Positions 21,353-33,433 of a stretch of DNA of 64,000 nt are shown one piece after another (the first letter of the stretch is position 1; every line of letters begins with the position of its first letter). A program made the position numbers and the translations under genes. The notes under the pieces were generated by a model. That model was not told the origin of the DNA, made no database searches, and saw nothing but the letters and a program-made list of their open reading frames with translations. The stretch spans positions 713,966-777,965 of the forward strand of contig JAQGEQ010000090.1 of assembly GCA_034620365.1 (NCBI GenBank). Reading direction: 5' to 3'. Source of the stretch: Pegea sp. RAD2-039 (taxonomy: Eukaryota > Chordata > Thaliacea > Salpida > Salpidae).

Positions 21353-21826
21353 ATGAATTGTTTTGTTCGAAAAGCTAAAGTTAAAGATTGTCCAGACATT
21401 CTAGAAATGATGAAAAAACTCGCCAAGTTTCATGCATTAGACACTAAAAAATGTATAAATGCTGAAGACTTGATAAAAGATGGCTTTACTGGAAGCAATC
21501 CATTTTTTTTCTGTCATATTCTTGAAAATTCTTCTCATATACCAGTTGGTTATACATTATCATATTACTTTTTTTGTACTTGGAAAGGAAAAGGATTATA
21601 TATAGAAGATTTTTATATTGAACCTGAGTATAGAACTCAGACAAATGAGTTTCAACTATTAAAGGAAGTAGCTACAACTGGAAATGAACATACGATAGTA
21701 ATGATACCTTGTGTAACTTTTGATCAACGATTTCAGTTCTTAAAAGATTTAGGAGCACAAGATGTTACAGTTGAAGAAAAGTTTGAGTTTTATCGCTTCG
21801 ATAACACTGAATTATTACTTAAATAA
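21353..21826 (+). CDS. SAT-like N-acetyltransferase-fold protein, copy 2
   Basis: A 157-residue intronless ORF, about 94% identical to the inverted copy at 1617-2090 (about ten substitutions, no indel). It has the same family landmarks, including LYIEDFYIEPEYR, and the same two losses relative to SAT1: no Gly-rich acetyl-CoA loop (YRTQTNEFQLL) and Leu at the catalytic Tyr position before KDLGA. That both copies stay open with only scattered changes suggests they are recent or still selected. An acceptor-like AG stands at 21326-21327, 25 nt upstream of the ATG. Expected location is the cytosol if it resembles SAT. Confidence 0.75.
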   Translation: MNCFVRKAKVKDCPDILEMMKKLAKFHALDTKKCINAEDLIKDGFTGSNPFFFCHILENSSHIPVGYTLSYYFFCTWKGKGLYIEDFYIEPEYRTQTNEFQLLKEVATTGNEHTIVMIPCVTFDQRFQFLKDLGAQDVTVEEKFEFYRFDNTELLLK

Positions 21827-22483
21827 ATACTAAACTATTAGTGCTAAAAGCCATCAAATTGTAAATGAATTTTAGTGATAATATATCTAATTTCTATTTT
21901 ATAAACTTCTCATTTTCTAATGTATGTATATTTTGATTATTGCTTCTTATAACAACTTTTTGTTTAAGGATCAATTAAGGATCAATTAATTCCTTTCTTT
22001 TTGACTTTTATAAATCGAAAACCTACAAATTAAACATTAATCGCGTGCTTATATATTGAACTAAACCAAATATATCACATAGAAGAGTGTTGCTAGTACT
22101 TCAAGTATATATATAATTCAAGCATTTAGAAATATAGAAAAATATAAAACAAGTTGTCATCAGAATCATGAATCACTTGTGCAGTTTTAATTTATAGGAT
22201 TTATAATATACTGAATGTTGATGTAAATCTATAAAAGGTTTAAAAAACAAACTATTCATGTGAGACCATTTAAAAAAGTTTACTTTTTTTTAATGTTATG
22301 TGATTCGAATTAGTTTTTGAAGCAACAGTGTCCAGGTTCAGACAAATTCTTCAACTAAACCACAAGCAGGTTAATGTAATTATTATTACTTTTATTACAA
22401 CTAGTTAGATTAAATATAGTACAACTCTATGATTGTTTGTAAATTGTAATCAGATTACCAAACCTTTTGTAAATTGAAAAGTA

Positions 22484-22772
22484 GAGCTTTTTGTCTGTAG
22501 CGGTTATTACACCCACCTAACACGTGGCTGGTCCTGGGTTTGATTCCAATAATACACATATTTGTAAAATACGTAAAAAGACCTTGTCAGTCTGTTTTAC
22601 TGCAGCACTTCTAGAAGACGCAAAACTACGAATTTAAAGTTGGAGCCTCGTAGGCAGTTTGTCACTGTACTCAGTGTCGTTCTGACATCTCTTTCGACGC
22701 CAGCTGGGTGCACTAGTTCTTCTGTTCCGCTGCATACCCTGTTGGCGTTAAGATTAGGATCTTGTTGCCTGG
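22484..22772 (+). mobile_element. tRNA-Val-derived SINE (right copy)
   Basis: Starts near TGTCTGTAGCGGTTATTACA, then ACCCACCTAACACGTGG and the B box GGTTTGATTCC, all matching the tRNA-Val(AAC) pattern. A body of about 200 bp follows and ends near GCCTGGGCAAC. Compared with the left copy, six bases of the A-box region are missing. Confidence 0.7.
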
Positions 22773-25700
22773 GCAACAACTGGATTTCCATGATTTCTGT
22801 CCTGACATACAGCCTGCCCGTTCACGCGCGAAGCAGGCTATACTAAAACTTTTTGGCGGACGGTTAATTTGTATTTTGACCAGATAACTAATAAGATTTC
22901 TACAAATTTAATTAAGTTCAGTAGCTGAGATCTGATGCTTTTCTATTTGTTTTAAAAATTTGCAAAAAGTTTTGTTGGATTAGTTTTAGGGTATAGTTGT
23001 AAAAAAAGAAATTTATCTTCAAACTTTATACGCAGTTAGAATAAAATAGAAATTATTAAATAAAAATAGATGTGACTAACTGTTTAAATAAATATTTACT
23101 ACTTTGACGTTTATTTTTTATTAAACTGTTTACAGTAGTCACAATCTTAGTAATATAAATCATAAAAAATATATATCATATAAAAAGGTAAAAACCTTTT
23201 AATTTGCATAAGTTAGTTATCTATTAAATTATTGAACATTATTAAGAGATTGGTCAGTTCAACAAATTATTTACATTTCTGTTCGATTTAATTTTTAAAT
23301 ATAAAAGTTGTTAAAACAATGATATATGTTTAAGTTCCTTTTGTGAGCTAATTGATTTTTTTAATTTTCAAATGTGATATGAAACATTTAAATGACTTTG
23401 AATTGAATTGAATCAAAATAAATAAAAGAAGTTAATAGAATAGAGTTTCTAATCTTAGATGACGCAATCTTGCATTTCTAGTGCAGAATGTGGTGTCGCT
23501 ATTGAGTGAAAAAATTCATTTTTATATAACTGTCTTCCTGTAACACGTGGTTAGTTCTTGAACTTGAATTTTCTTATAATTTTAAGTCTGCCATGTTTTA
23601 TTATAAACTGATTAATTATTAATTTGTTATAAACTTTAAGGTGATGATATAAAACCTAGTTTACTGATTGAACAGTTTCTATGAATCATTTTATTTTAAT
23701 AAAAGATAAATTATTTTCTCAAAATGACCTCATTTTTTTTTACTACCGCAGAATTCAATTGACTTACATCACTAAAAATATGCTGATTTTGTATTTAAAT
23801 TATTTGTAAACTTAAAAACATAAGAAAAGCATCTTGTAGTATTTGAAGAAGAAAAAAGTACATCAATTAAAAACTGAAGAAAAAAGTTCATCAAATAATA
23901 AAAACTTTCATTAAAAAAGCTTTTAAACTCATTTCAAACTGCTTTTACTCAATGTTTGTGGAAACTTGAAACATATTTTTAAAAATTCGTCAATAAAATA
24001 CATGATTGAAGTTTGAGTTTGAAAAACAACAGAATCACTATAAAAAAAACTTTGAACATAATATTTGAGTAATTTATAATAATCAAAAATATTATGATGT
24101 TTGATAATGATGAAGCAAAAATTTTACTATCGGTACAATAAAAGTAACTGTTTTTTAATTCTTGTTTTTTAAGTAATGAAATAATTTTTATCTGAAATCT
24201 TTGAAATGTTATCAAAACCATCGAAGCGTAAACGCGAGAGATTTCCAGAAACCAGAAACTATGGAAGAACTGTTTAACTGGCTGTAGTGATGATTATTTT
24301 GTATATTAGATCAAAGTTCACACAATTGTGTTAACTCATAAAGTTGAATAAATAGCTTGAAGGTCCTTGAAACTGGTTTTAAAATTGTTAGAAGCATTTT
24401 AAGTAAAGCATCTAAAGATTAAATAAACAACTTTTAAGTGGAAGGGAAAATACATTCATGTTTTATTCAAACCAAACGCTAGAATCATAATAAAGAAAAT
24501 ATTGAAAATTTTGTCAAGTGAAATTTAAATAATTGAAATGTGATTTAAACAAACTTGTTAAAATTCTCTAAGTTGTTTTCAAATCTTTTTTTGTAAATTA
24601 ATAATTTTAAGTGTTTCAAACAATATTTAGTTTGGTGTTTCTCGAAAAGTTTTCACAAATATTTTCTTTACTAATTAACTATTATCATCAAGAAAATTTA
24701 CAAACTAATCTATTTTTTTTTACTTATGAGTTAGTTAAAGTTCTAACTGTTGATGTATTAAAGATGATTTTATTACGCAAGACTTTGTAACAGCTTTTTT
24801 ATTACAAACTTTCATTATAAACGTGACTATTACTTTGAAAATACATTAAATTTACGTTTTATCAAAACAAATACAATAGCTGAAAGTCTGTTTTTATCTA
24901 TTAGTAATCATTCATTTGTTTTTATCATCAGCAAATACAACTAACCTAAAGTAATTTTAGAGATTTTGAAAAGATAATATTTGTTACATTTGTCTAGATT
25001 TCCAATTAAAACTACCCGTCGTAAAATGTGGGTTTTTACCATGTGCAAATATTTTCGTTTTTAGTGAATGCTTAAAACGAAAGTTTGTTGAGTAACTGAA
25101 ACTAAAATGGATTTGTTAGTTTTCTGCCCTATTAATTATGGAAAACTAAAACCAATTTAGTGAAAGTTTTCTAACTTTTGGTGCAAGAACTTACTTTTGT
25201 TGTAGTTCTACATCAACAACAAAAATTGTTTTTGAGTTTTATAAACTGCAAACTTTCACTCAGCGCTGAGAATTACACAATTATCACTTTCTATAAAACT
25301 CTAGTCTTCCACAAGATAGTCTTCAAGATGATGATAGTATTTTTTAACTTTATCAATAAAACGTAAATCAAGAAATCAGATTTTTTATAAACTTTTCATT
25401 GAAGTCATTTAAATGATTTATAAAAATCAATTTTTTGTATTGAAATGTCAAAAGTTCTTCGATTTTCAGACTTTTCTATAAAAGAAGGAGTTGTCGAGAC
25501 TACATTTACACTTAGGGAGGTAAACTTATTAAACATTTCCTGGAATTACTGAAAGTTCCAATTATTTGCCGATTTTTTACAATTACAAAATTTTAATAAA
25601 TTCTCAGTTTGTATCAAAATAGGTTTTAAAAGCTTTTAAAGTTTGTTTTAACTAAAACCACTATCAAATATGAAAATCAACAAACAAGGCATCAAACACA

Positions 25701-25879
25701 ACGACTACTTTCACATCTACTTTATTATCAGTGTTATCTAGAAGTTTCGAAACCAGTAAATAAGATTAAAGTTGAGATACAAAGCTGTATATTATGATCT
25801 AATTTTAACAAATAGCATAACAGAACATTTGAAGATTACAACATTTACATAAAATAGCGTTTCATTTCAAGCAGGTGAC
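22773..25879. other. Intergenic region between the inverted duplication and glutamine synthetase
   Basis: AT-rich, with no supported exon. Near 23535-23580 a stretch with TAACACGTGG and a degraded B box may be a decayed copy of the tRNA-Val SINE (weak). Confidence 0.45.
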
Positions 25880-27304
25880 TTAAGAATTAAAAACTAAGTC
25901 GACATCACCTTCCTCATTGAGGATAGTAGTTCGAGCGATTGCTTCAGTGACTGTGTAAGGGTCACAGTTAGAAGAGGGGCGGCGGTCTTCAAGGTACCCG
26001 CATTTCTCTTCACCGACCTGCAACAAGGAATTTGAAAAGTGATCAACAACAACAACAGATTTCCCACATGTCTTGGAATTCTGATGGAAGCTTGACGGTT
26101 TGCAATACCAGATGAGAAGTCGTAGATGGAAGATGTCTCATGAAGACCAGTCAATCGTCTCATATTATCTCTACCACGATGAGGATCATATGCTTGGATG
26201 TGATAATTGTGACGTTTACTAAGCTTCTCGACAGCGATGTTAATCTCTCTACGAGTAATTTATTGTAACAAACAAACACAGAAGAGAACTAAGTACTCAA
26301 TGCCATTCGTGTTTCTCATCTTCTCAGTACTGTAGTTGGTATGACAACCAGCTCCATTCCAGTCTCCTCTCATAGGTTTAGGATCAAAGCTTGCCACGAT
26401 GCCAAAATCTTCACAAACGCGATGCAACAAAAAACGAGACACCCATAAATGATCTCCCATCTGTATACCCTCGCAAGGTCCTACTTGATACTCCCACTAA
26501 AAAAAAGATCATTTAAAAAGATCTTTGAAGATCAGAGGATCAAAACCTGGGCTGGCATCACTTCAGCATTACTACCACATATCTTTACCCCAGCAAAGAG
26601 GCACGCGCGGTAGTGGGCCTCAACCACCTCACGGCCATATACATTACCAGTACCAACAGCGCAATAATAAGGACCTGGAAATTATAAAAGTGATTAATAT
26701 TTCAATAAAGCAACTTTCTTTCAAACCTTGCGGTCCTGGATAACCCTGCTTAGGCCAACCAAAAGGATGTCCATCAGTATCTAACAGCGTATATTCTTGT
26801 TCAATTCCAAACCAGGGTCTTTCTTCTTTTACTCGTTGCATGATTGAAACACAAGATTGACGGTGGTTTGTTTCTAAGTTGAAATTACTTTTAATAGCAG
26901 CTAAATCAATAAAATCTTATCTATAAAACTCACCAACAGGGTCTCCTTTGTAGTTGAGGACTTCACAAAGGATTAACTTATTGGGATTTCCTCTGAAAGG
27001 GTCCCTAAACATAGCAACTGGCTTCAAGAAGCAGTCACTATTAGATCCTTCAGCTTGGCCAGTACTTGAGCCATCAAAGTTCCAAGATGGTAACTCTAAA
27101 AAGTTTTTAAATTAAAAAATATGAAATGAAATATAAATCTAAACCATCTATAGTAGTTGGTTCTTTTTGAAGACTTCTTGTTTTACATCTTAATCCTTCT
27201 CCACTACCATCAATCCATATGTACATGGCTTGGACCAGTCCATAAGACTCGAGGTCCATGTACTTAGACTTAGCAGCTTTGTCCAGTAGGGCGTCAGATG
27301 GCAT
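25880..27304 (-). CDS. GLUL: Glutamine synthetase (GSII, animal type)
   Basis: Seven coding exons on the minus strand: 27145-27304, 26934-27095, 26727-26900, 26547-26674, 26297-26496, 26068-26248, 25880-26017. They join in frame to 380 aa (human GLUL 373). The enzyme makes glutamine from glutamate, ammonia and ATP. The beta-grasp part shows [17 protein letters not shown]. The catalytic part shows [45 protein letters not shown], and RIPRH before [19 protein letters not shown], with the metal, ATP and glutamate residues of the family in place. Introns are 33-52 bp; the last has an unusual GTGGGA donor. The start Met at 27304 is the first ATG in frame. An acceptor-like AG is at 27348-27349. No sign of damage. 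Confidence 0.95.
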
Positions 27305-29059
27305 TTTAATTGTAACAGACAAAAAGTTTTACAAAAAATTTACTTAACTAAAAAAATGATTATAAAATATTAAATGATTTATAAACCAAAAAATTGAAAA
27401 CTTTTTATGGAGATTTAATAAATTAATAATATTTCTGAAGTTTGTATTTAAAAATTAACAAAATTATTTGTCAATATTTGTTTATTAAAAACAAACAATA
27501 AAATATTATTTTTATTATATACATTAAAAAAATTTAATATTATTAATTGTTATATATAATACCTCAACTTATAAAAAAATTAATCAACATTGAACTTGCA
27601 ATTTATAAAAGAAAATAATAAATTGAAAAGTTCCAGTTACACACCGTTTAAATACAGAAAAAATAAGTTCAAAGTTTAAAAGAAAAAACATTTTCTTTTA
27701 ATAACATCTATAAACAACAAATTTATATTTACTTTACCTTTTACATACTTACTGCTTAAGATAGCATGCTTATTAGATAACAAGAAATTTATAATCAATG
27801 AAAATATAATTGAATGAAATTAATAAGGATTTAGCCTTATAAGAAAGATGACAATAAATTTTATGGTAACCGTAAAACGTAATATAGTATCAATATCGCA
27901 ATATCTAAATCTTAAATTTATCTAAAAATTTTAAATTTTAGTTTCTAACCTACTATCCCATAATTATTGTAATCTAAAAATTAATAATTTAATGTTTAAA
28001 TTGCTTATTAATTCTATCTACCTTTATTACCGAAATCGTCATTAAAAAATGAAGTAAATAGCATGCTATGATGCTTGATGCTAGAGGTTATAATATATAA
28101 ACAGTATACATCTTTAAAAATAAAATTATATAATAATTGTAATAGAAATAATTATAAATTTTATAGTTATTATAAATGACGAAGATAAATATTCTTAAGA
28201 AATGTACTCTCAATTATTTTGATAAATTAAGCCAGTTCGACGAGCACAGTTCTAAGTTCTTAATATTTGTTGATTTAGTTCTTATTAGCGAGAGGTTTCA
28301 AACTCTAAAGTAGATCAAGTCGACCGTTTTCAATAAAAATATTGTGCTTTACTTGCAGTTCAAGTCAGCTTTCTAGAAGTAAATAAAATAAAGTTCGTTA
28401 TCACAATAGCAGAAAAATATAGTGAGAAATAGAAATTCTAGATAAAGAAAAATATTAGCATGAAAAGTCATCAGGTGAAAACGATAAGGTACTTTAAAGA
28501 ACACATCATTCAACAAAAACTTGATTGTAAAAGTATGGAAAGCAGACTATATAGCCATTCTAAAAACTGAAGAAAAAAGTCTTTTTTTTTTTTTTTAAAG
28601 TTTGTTGGTAACATGAGAAGTTACGTCATTTTTAATTTATTCGTTTTATCTTAGTAACACCTTTCAAAAATCAATGGAAGAACTGTTCATAATTTTGTTT
28701 AATACAGATTTCGTTTTAACTGAAACTATTCATTATATATTATGATAAAAACCAATACAGTTATTAATTTATTCTTTTGTGAAAGCTTAGTAACGTTACT
28801 TCTAATTCAAAGCTTATTGTTTTAAAATATGTTAGTCTTCTACTTTTCTTATAATCTTTTAATTTAGTTTCATTCAAACTCACGTTTTGTACTAATGTGA
28901 TTAAAAAGGGATAATAACAATTTGCATATAACAACAAGAAGGAATTATTCGGCTAACTATTATTTATTATTTTGACAATAAAAACATAATTTCTGCTTTA
29001 ATTTTATTTTCTAATTGCAGAACTATTGATAAATCTACCATTTGTAGTTTTGCTTGCGG

Positions 29060-29135
29060 TTTATCTATTTCAATAAATGCGAAGGAAGGAGCCTGAAGAG
29101 AGCACCTCTCGCTAACACACATTCTCACAAACATA
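29060..29135 (-). mobile_element. SINE fragment, second family
   Basis: GAAGGAAGGAGCCTGAAGAG and the following CACCTCTCGCTAACACACAT match, in reverse orientation, the body of the element at 31385-31515 and the fragments at 44890 and 45105. Only the 3' part is kept. Confidence 0.6.
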
Positions 29136-29368
29136 GCTTACTTTTTTCTAGAAGTAGTAAATTTCTAAAACAATGATTTATTTTCAAAACTAATTTAAAT
29201 TTTTTAGTGATTCGTTTCATGATCATTAATCCAATTTTTTCGTTTTCATAAATTTAAAAAAATTACTCTTAATTTGTATTAAAAGCAAAAACAGATTAAG
29301 CTACCACAGAAATCATTCCTAAAATTTGAGTCATAATGTTTTCTTAAAACTGTTTCTAAGTAAAACAA

Positions 29369-29912
29369 TCTTTGAAGTAAAAGATAATATTTTTTTAAAG
29401 AGTTTTGCTGACAGATCAACCAGTCTGGAAAACAATTTTCTCATGCCACATTTAATTAGTTTGTCTACTAATACTTCCATTCGAAAACCTAAAGATAAAT
29501 TAAGCTTTTATTTTGTGATTTACTTGACAATAAACCAAAAGTTTCAGTAGTTAGATTTAAAATGTTTTTATTTCAATCTTGATAAGTTAATACATGTTTT
29601 AATTATTTGATAAATTAATCATCAACTTGTTTGTAGCATCTTTAAAAGTTTAATACTTTTATATACATCAAGTATTTTGAGATACAACAAAGCTAAAATA
29701 TTGCTTTTAATTCTTTTATAATTCCAAACAAACTTCCTTTTTCAATGAATATTGGAAGCTTTCCAAAACCATAGTTTGCTGAAGCTAGCATAAATTTAAA
29801 TTGTAGAACTTTCACTTTTGTGTTGTAAATTGATATGGTCTTTTTGAAAATGCTGACAAAACAACAGATACTTTGTCCTAAAAAACAAACTAAAAGTTCA
29901 TGTGAGGTGTAC
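29369..29912 (+). repeat. Direct repeat, left copy, beside the GDF8/11-like gene
   Basis: Matches 34282-34755 in the same orientation over about 470 bp. Shared blocks include TCTTTGAAGTAAAAGATAAT (one mismatch) and a run of about 270 bp from 29630. The left copy has about 70 bp extra in the middle. No long coding frame is shared by both copies. Confidence 0.8.
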
Positions 29913-31384
29913 ACCAAAGTACGTCAAATGCTCAATTAGTCCGTAAAATTGTTATCCCATACCACACATAATCCATAAGAAAAGCTAAAGAAGCCACCCA
30001 TACTTTATTTAACTATTGTACCATATAGCTAATACAAGCTGAATTTTATTCTAAATACTGAAATCAGTTTAATTATTTTGATTATTAAAAATTATGTTTT
30101 ATTATTTGATTTAATAAAAATATTAATTCTATATCTTATACTGAAAGAAAACCAACTCAATTTGGGTAAATAAATTGTTTCATTTGAACATCTGATAAAG
30201 TTTATAACTAATAATTATATTTATTATTTATCCTGAAATAATTATTGACAAAAAAACTGTCCCAAAATATTCTACAACAATATAATAATATCTTTCAGAT
30301 ATTCTTTAAGTTTTAATCAATACAGTAAGTGAGCATAAAAGCTTTGCTAACAAATTATAAATTGAATAAAGCTATAATTCTTTTTTGTTTAAAATTTATG
30401 TAGAGTTTTTATTTATTGTGAAAAATAAATGTTTATTTAATAAGCATAATTGCACTTGCTTATAAAAACAATATCACAAAGTATTTTTATTTTATTAAAA
30501 CTTTATTTTATACAATATAAGCGACAAGTTTTAATTGAACAATTTGTGTTTGCAATTTAATTTTTCACTTTAACAAAATAGCTTACCATTGTAAACAAAC
30601 AAACTAATTCAAAGGTTAATTAAACTGTAAATTCTGAAACAAACTTTGATCTTTATCACATAAATAATTAGAAAATGAAATAAGTTATAGTTAATTTGTT
30701 TACTTCATGTTTTGTCAAACATTTTTATTAAACTTTTCTATAAGATAAAAACAATTAATTAAAAATACAGAGACAATTGACAATGAGTCATTTTAACGTC
30801 GCCAAACAAACCAAATTTTATAAACTAGTTGAAGATACATTACTTACTAATTAAATGATTAAACAAAGTTTTTTACAAATTTTTTTCAAGTATCATCAAT
30901 TACTTTAAGTTGCTGTATTTATTCGGGGTATAAGCTAATATTTTAAGTTGCAAAAATAAAAATAGTTATTTATTTCTTAATTTCAAATCAAATAACGGTT
31001 TTTGAAAGATACAATAAAACTTTGTCTCGTTAACTTGTCTGTTATAAAAATGGATTCTTTATTTTTTAGGTCATTTAAACTTAAGCTAAATTTAATGTAA
31101 AAAAGAAAGTTAGACTTCAATTAAGATTAATTAATTACTTTTATATTACTTTTATGGAAAGCTTACTTGTTAGTTTTGAAGTTATTCTTTTTGATAAAGA
31201 GCTCCATAAAGTTAAATAACCAAAGATAAAATGTAGGCTAAGGAAGTTAATAATTTACGAATGATTCTATGAGTTTGTCAAATCAAATCCAGTTTTGTAA
31301 TAATTTTTAAGTTTGTACTAATCTCAATTTTGTGAATATATTTTTCATCAGAAAACCATTCATTGAAATTTAAAATTGAAATTT

Positions 31385-31515
31385 ATCTAGGAAGTACCGG
31401 GTTCGACCCCAGGTGGAGACATATTTATAAAACTGAGAAAAACCATAAAAAACTCGTGAGAATGTATGTAGCGAGATGTGCTCTCTTTAGGAACCCTCCT
31501 TCACGTTTATATATA
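31385..31515 (+). mobile_element. tRNA-derived SINE, second family, with B box
   Basis: Begins with AAGTACCGGGTTCGACCCCA, a perfect-looking tRNA T-arm/B box, then GGTGGAGACA and a body ending GGAACCCTCCTTCACG. The 5' part of the tRNA head (A box) is missing. The body is shared in inverse orientation with copies at 29060, 44890 and 45105. Confidence 0.65.
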
Positions 31516-31806
31516 TAAAAAACGAGTATTCACTGGTTTTAAATTTAAGTTTTCCAAATATTCATTCTGATATTTCAACAACGACAAAAGAAATCGGTTT
31601 AAATAGAAACTGTTTTATTACAATTTATACACACTTTTTTTAAACAAAACTGTACAATTGTTAATTACAAATCATTCTAACTAATAAGAATTTATTCATT
31701 CTATTTATTAAGTTCTATTTACAATTGTTTTTTTTTTCAAACTTTACACAGCTTCAAACATAAGATCATATCATCAGTATGATTATTTAGTTTATCTTTT
31801 TACAAT

Positions 31807-33433
31807 TTACAAACAATCACAATCTGTGATTTTTAAGGAATCAAGTGCATTGAATTTTATTGCTCCATCATACTGATACAGCACTTGGACTGATTCCATC
31901 TTAGAAGGAGCACAACAACTATTAGCTTGACTTGGTGAAAGTGAAGTCACATGTGAGACAGCCTTGCTTCTCATATTGCTTCTTAAATGAGCAAACTCAC
32001 AAGAACCTGTACAGTAGCGCGCATCAAAACCTGATGGATATAAAATCCAGTCCCAGCCAATCTGACTAAAAAGTATGAACAGCTCGTAATTACAGCAATG
32101 TAAATGTCTTTTCGGTCCCAGGCACTCAGAGCTTGTTAGAGAACGTCTAGAACGTCTCTTTCTTGAGTGGATCACCAAATCAATATAAGGTGTCTGAAAA
32201 CAAAATGATTGTTGATAAATAAAATAAAATTCTTGATGTCTTTTCAGTTTGTAGTAATCGACAAATACTGTTAGAGAATCCGTTTTCTCGTAAAATTTAA
32301 GCAGCTTATATCATTTTTTATTAGTTTTTATTTTGATCATAAATCAAAAAATGGAATACTTACAAAAGCTAAATTACTATCATCTCTATTTACTACAATC
32401 TCGCTGGTATTTGTCGACAAAAATATATTACTAAGTGGGTTTCGATACGAAAGTATTTCAGTCAAGTCTGAAGTTAAATCAATTTTTTTCCAGTGTCCTC
32501 GTGAAGACAAAATAATCACTGGGTAAGTGATATTTTTTTCAATTATTCCGTTTTCTTGTGGTATTATTGAGATGTTGATACAAGCAATATTAGGAGTGTC
32601 TCGATTACGATTTGGAAGAACATAAACCATAAGATGAGCTCGTCGAATATGTAAATGTTGATCTGTTTTTACAAAACTGAATTGACTTCCTTGTGAGTAG
32701 TTCAAATCTATAAAAAAATCAAAGTTTAGAATACAGAAGATGAATATCTTCAACTGCAAATCATCTTTGTGAGATTCTGTAACTTTTTTAATAATATTAA
32801 AGTCTTTAAATCTTTAAGAAAGCAGTACTAATAAAGAGTACACTTGAATAAAACATTTTATTACCCTAAATTAAGAAATTATATTCAGATGGCTATCATT
32901 TTCATTTAAGTAAATTAAATAATTGAACTTATAACTCTATTCAAATAGTAAATATTAAAATTACATCTAAATATATCTAATTAATTAATACGAATGAAAG
33001 AATACTACTTACTATGCTCTGCAACCTTGATAATTTGAGTAGTTTTAAATTTCAAGCCTTCTTGTTCTCTATCAATTTCTCTTTTAGCTTTTTGTATTCC
33101 GTAATTTTGCATTAATGTTTGGATAGTCAGTTCACTTGGTCTTTCATTGATACTGATATTCGGTGGGGCTTGTAAGTCTAAAGCTTTTAAGATCCTTTTT
33201 TTAACTTCTTCAGTCCTAATCTTCTTGTGTTTTTCACGTCTAACACAGATATCGTCTCCATAATCACACACAGGGTACTTTGAATAAATAGAATCTTGTC
33301 CTACTCCTGACCCTTCTAGCTGGTTATCAGACAATTCTATAACTCCTGAATAAACTGTTTGGACATCGAAAATTATCATCCAAATAAAAACAAGGCAACA
33401 AATTTGTCTGAAAGACATTTTGCTGTAATTCAT
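31807..33433 (-). CDS. GDF8/GDF11 (myostatin)-like TGF-beta ligand
   Basis: Three coding exons, minus strand: 33013-33433, 32364-32707, 31807-32193; 383 aa in all (vertebrate GDF8/11 375-407). It has a signal peptide at about residues 6-30. The propeptide carries the family-typical CVRREKHKKIRTEEVKKRIL and LQAPPNIS. A furin site (RKRRSRR) falls just before the mature domain. The mature part of about 105 aa has IGWDWILYPSGFDARYC, TGSCEF, SCCAPSKMESVQVLY and a terminal CDCL, with nine cysteines as in GDF8/activin/TGF-beta (cystine knot plus inter-subunit Cys). Gly, usual in CxC (CGC), is Asp. Family role: secreted dimer that limits muscle or tissue growth through activin receptors; the role here is inferred. 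The acceptor upstream of the ATG is weak. Confidence 0.88.

Larger units (their letters stand above)
20801..22772 (+). repeat. Right arm of the large inverted duplication
   Basis: Reverse-complement counterpart of 668-3317, including the SAT-like ORF, its flanks and the terminal SINE. It is shorter by about 690 bp. The 17.5 kb between the arms carries PUM3 and the lectin pair. Confidence 0.85.
27350..31806. other. Intergenic region upstream of glutamine synthetase
   Basis: Very AT-rich (especially 27350-28200), with no supported exon. It contains a SINE fragment (29060-29135), the left copy of a direct repeat (29369-29912) and a second SINE copy (31385-31515). Confidence 0.5.

Noticed and set aside
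29693-29917. Minus-strand 74-aa open frame in the direct repeat
   Set aside because: The second copy at 34282-34755 has stops in the corresponding frame, so it is not a conserved coding sequence.
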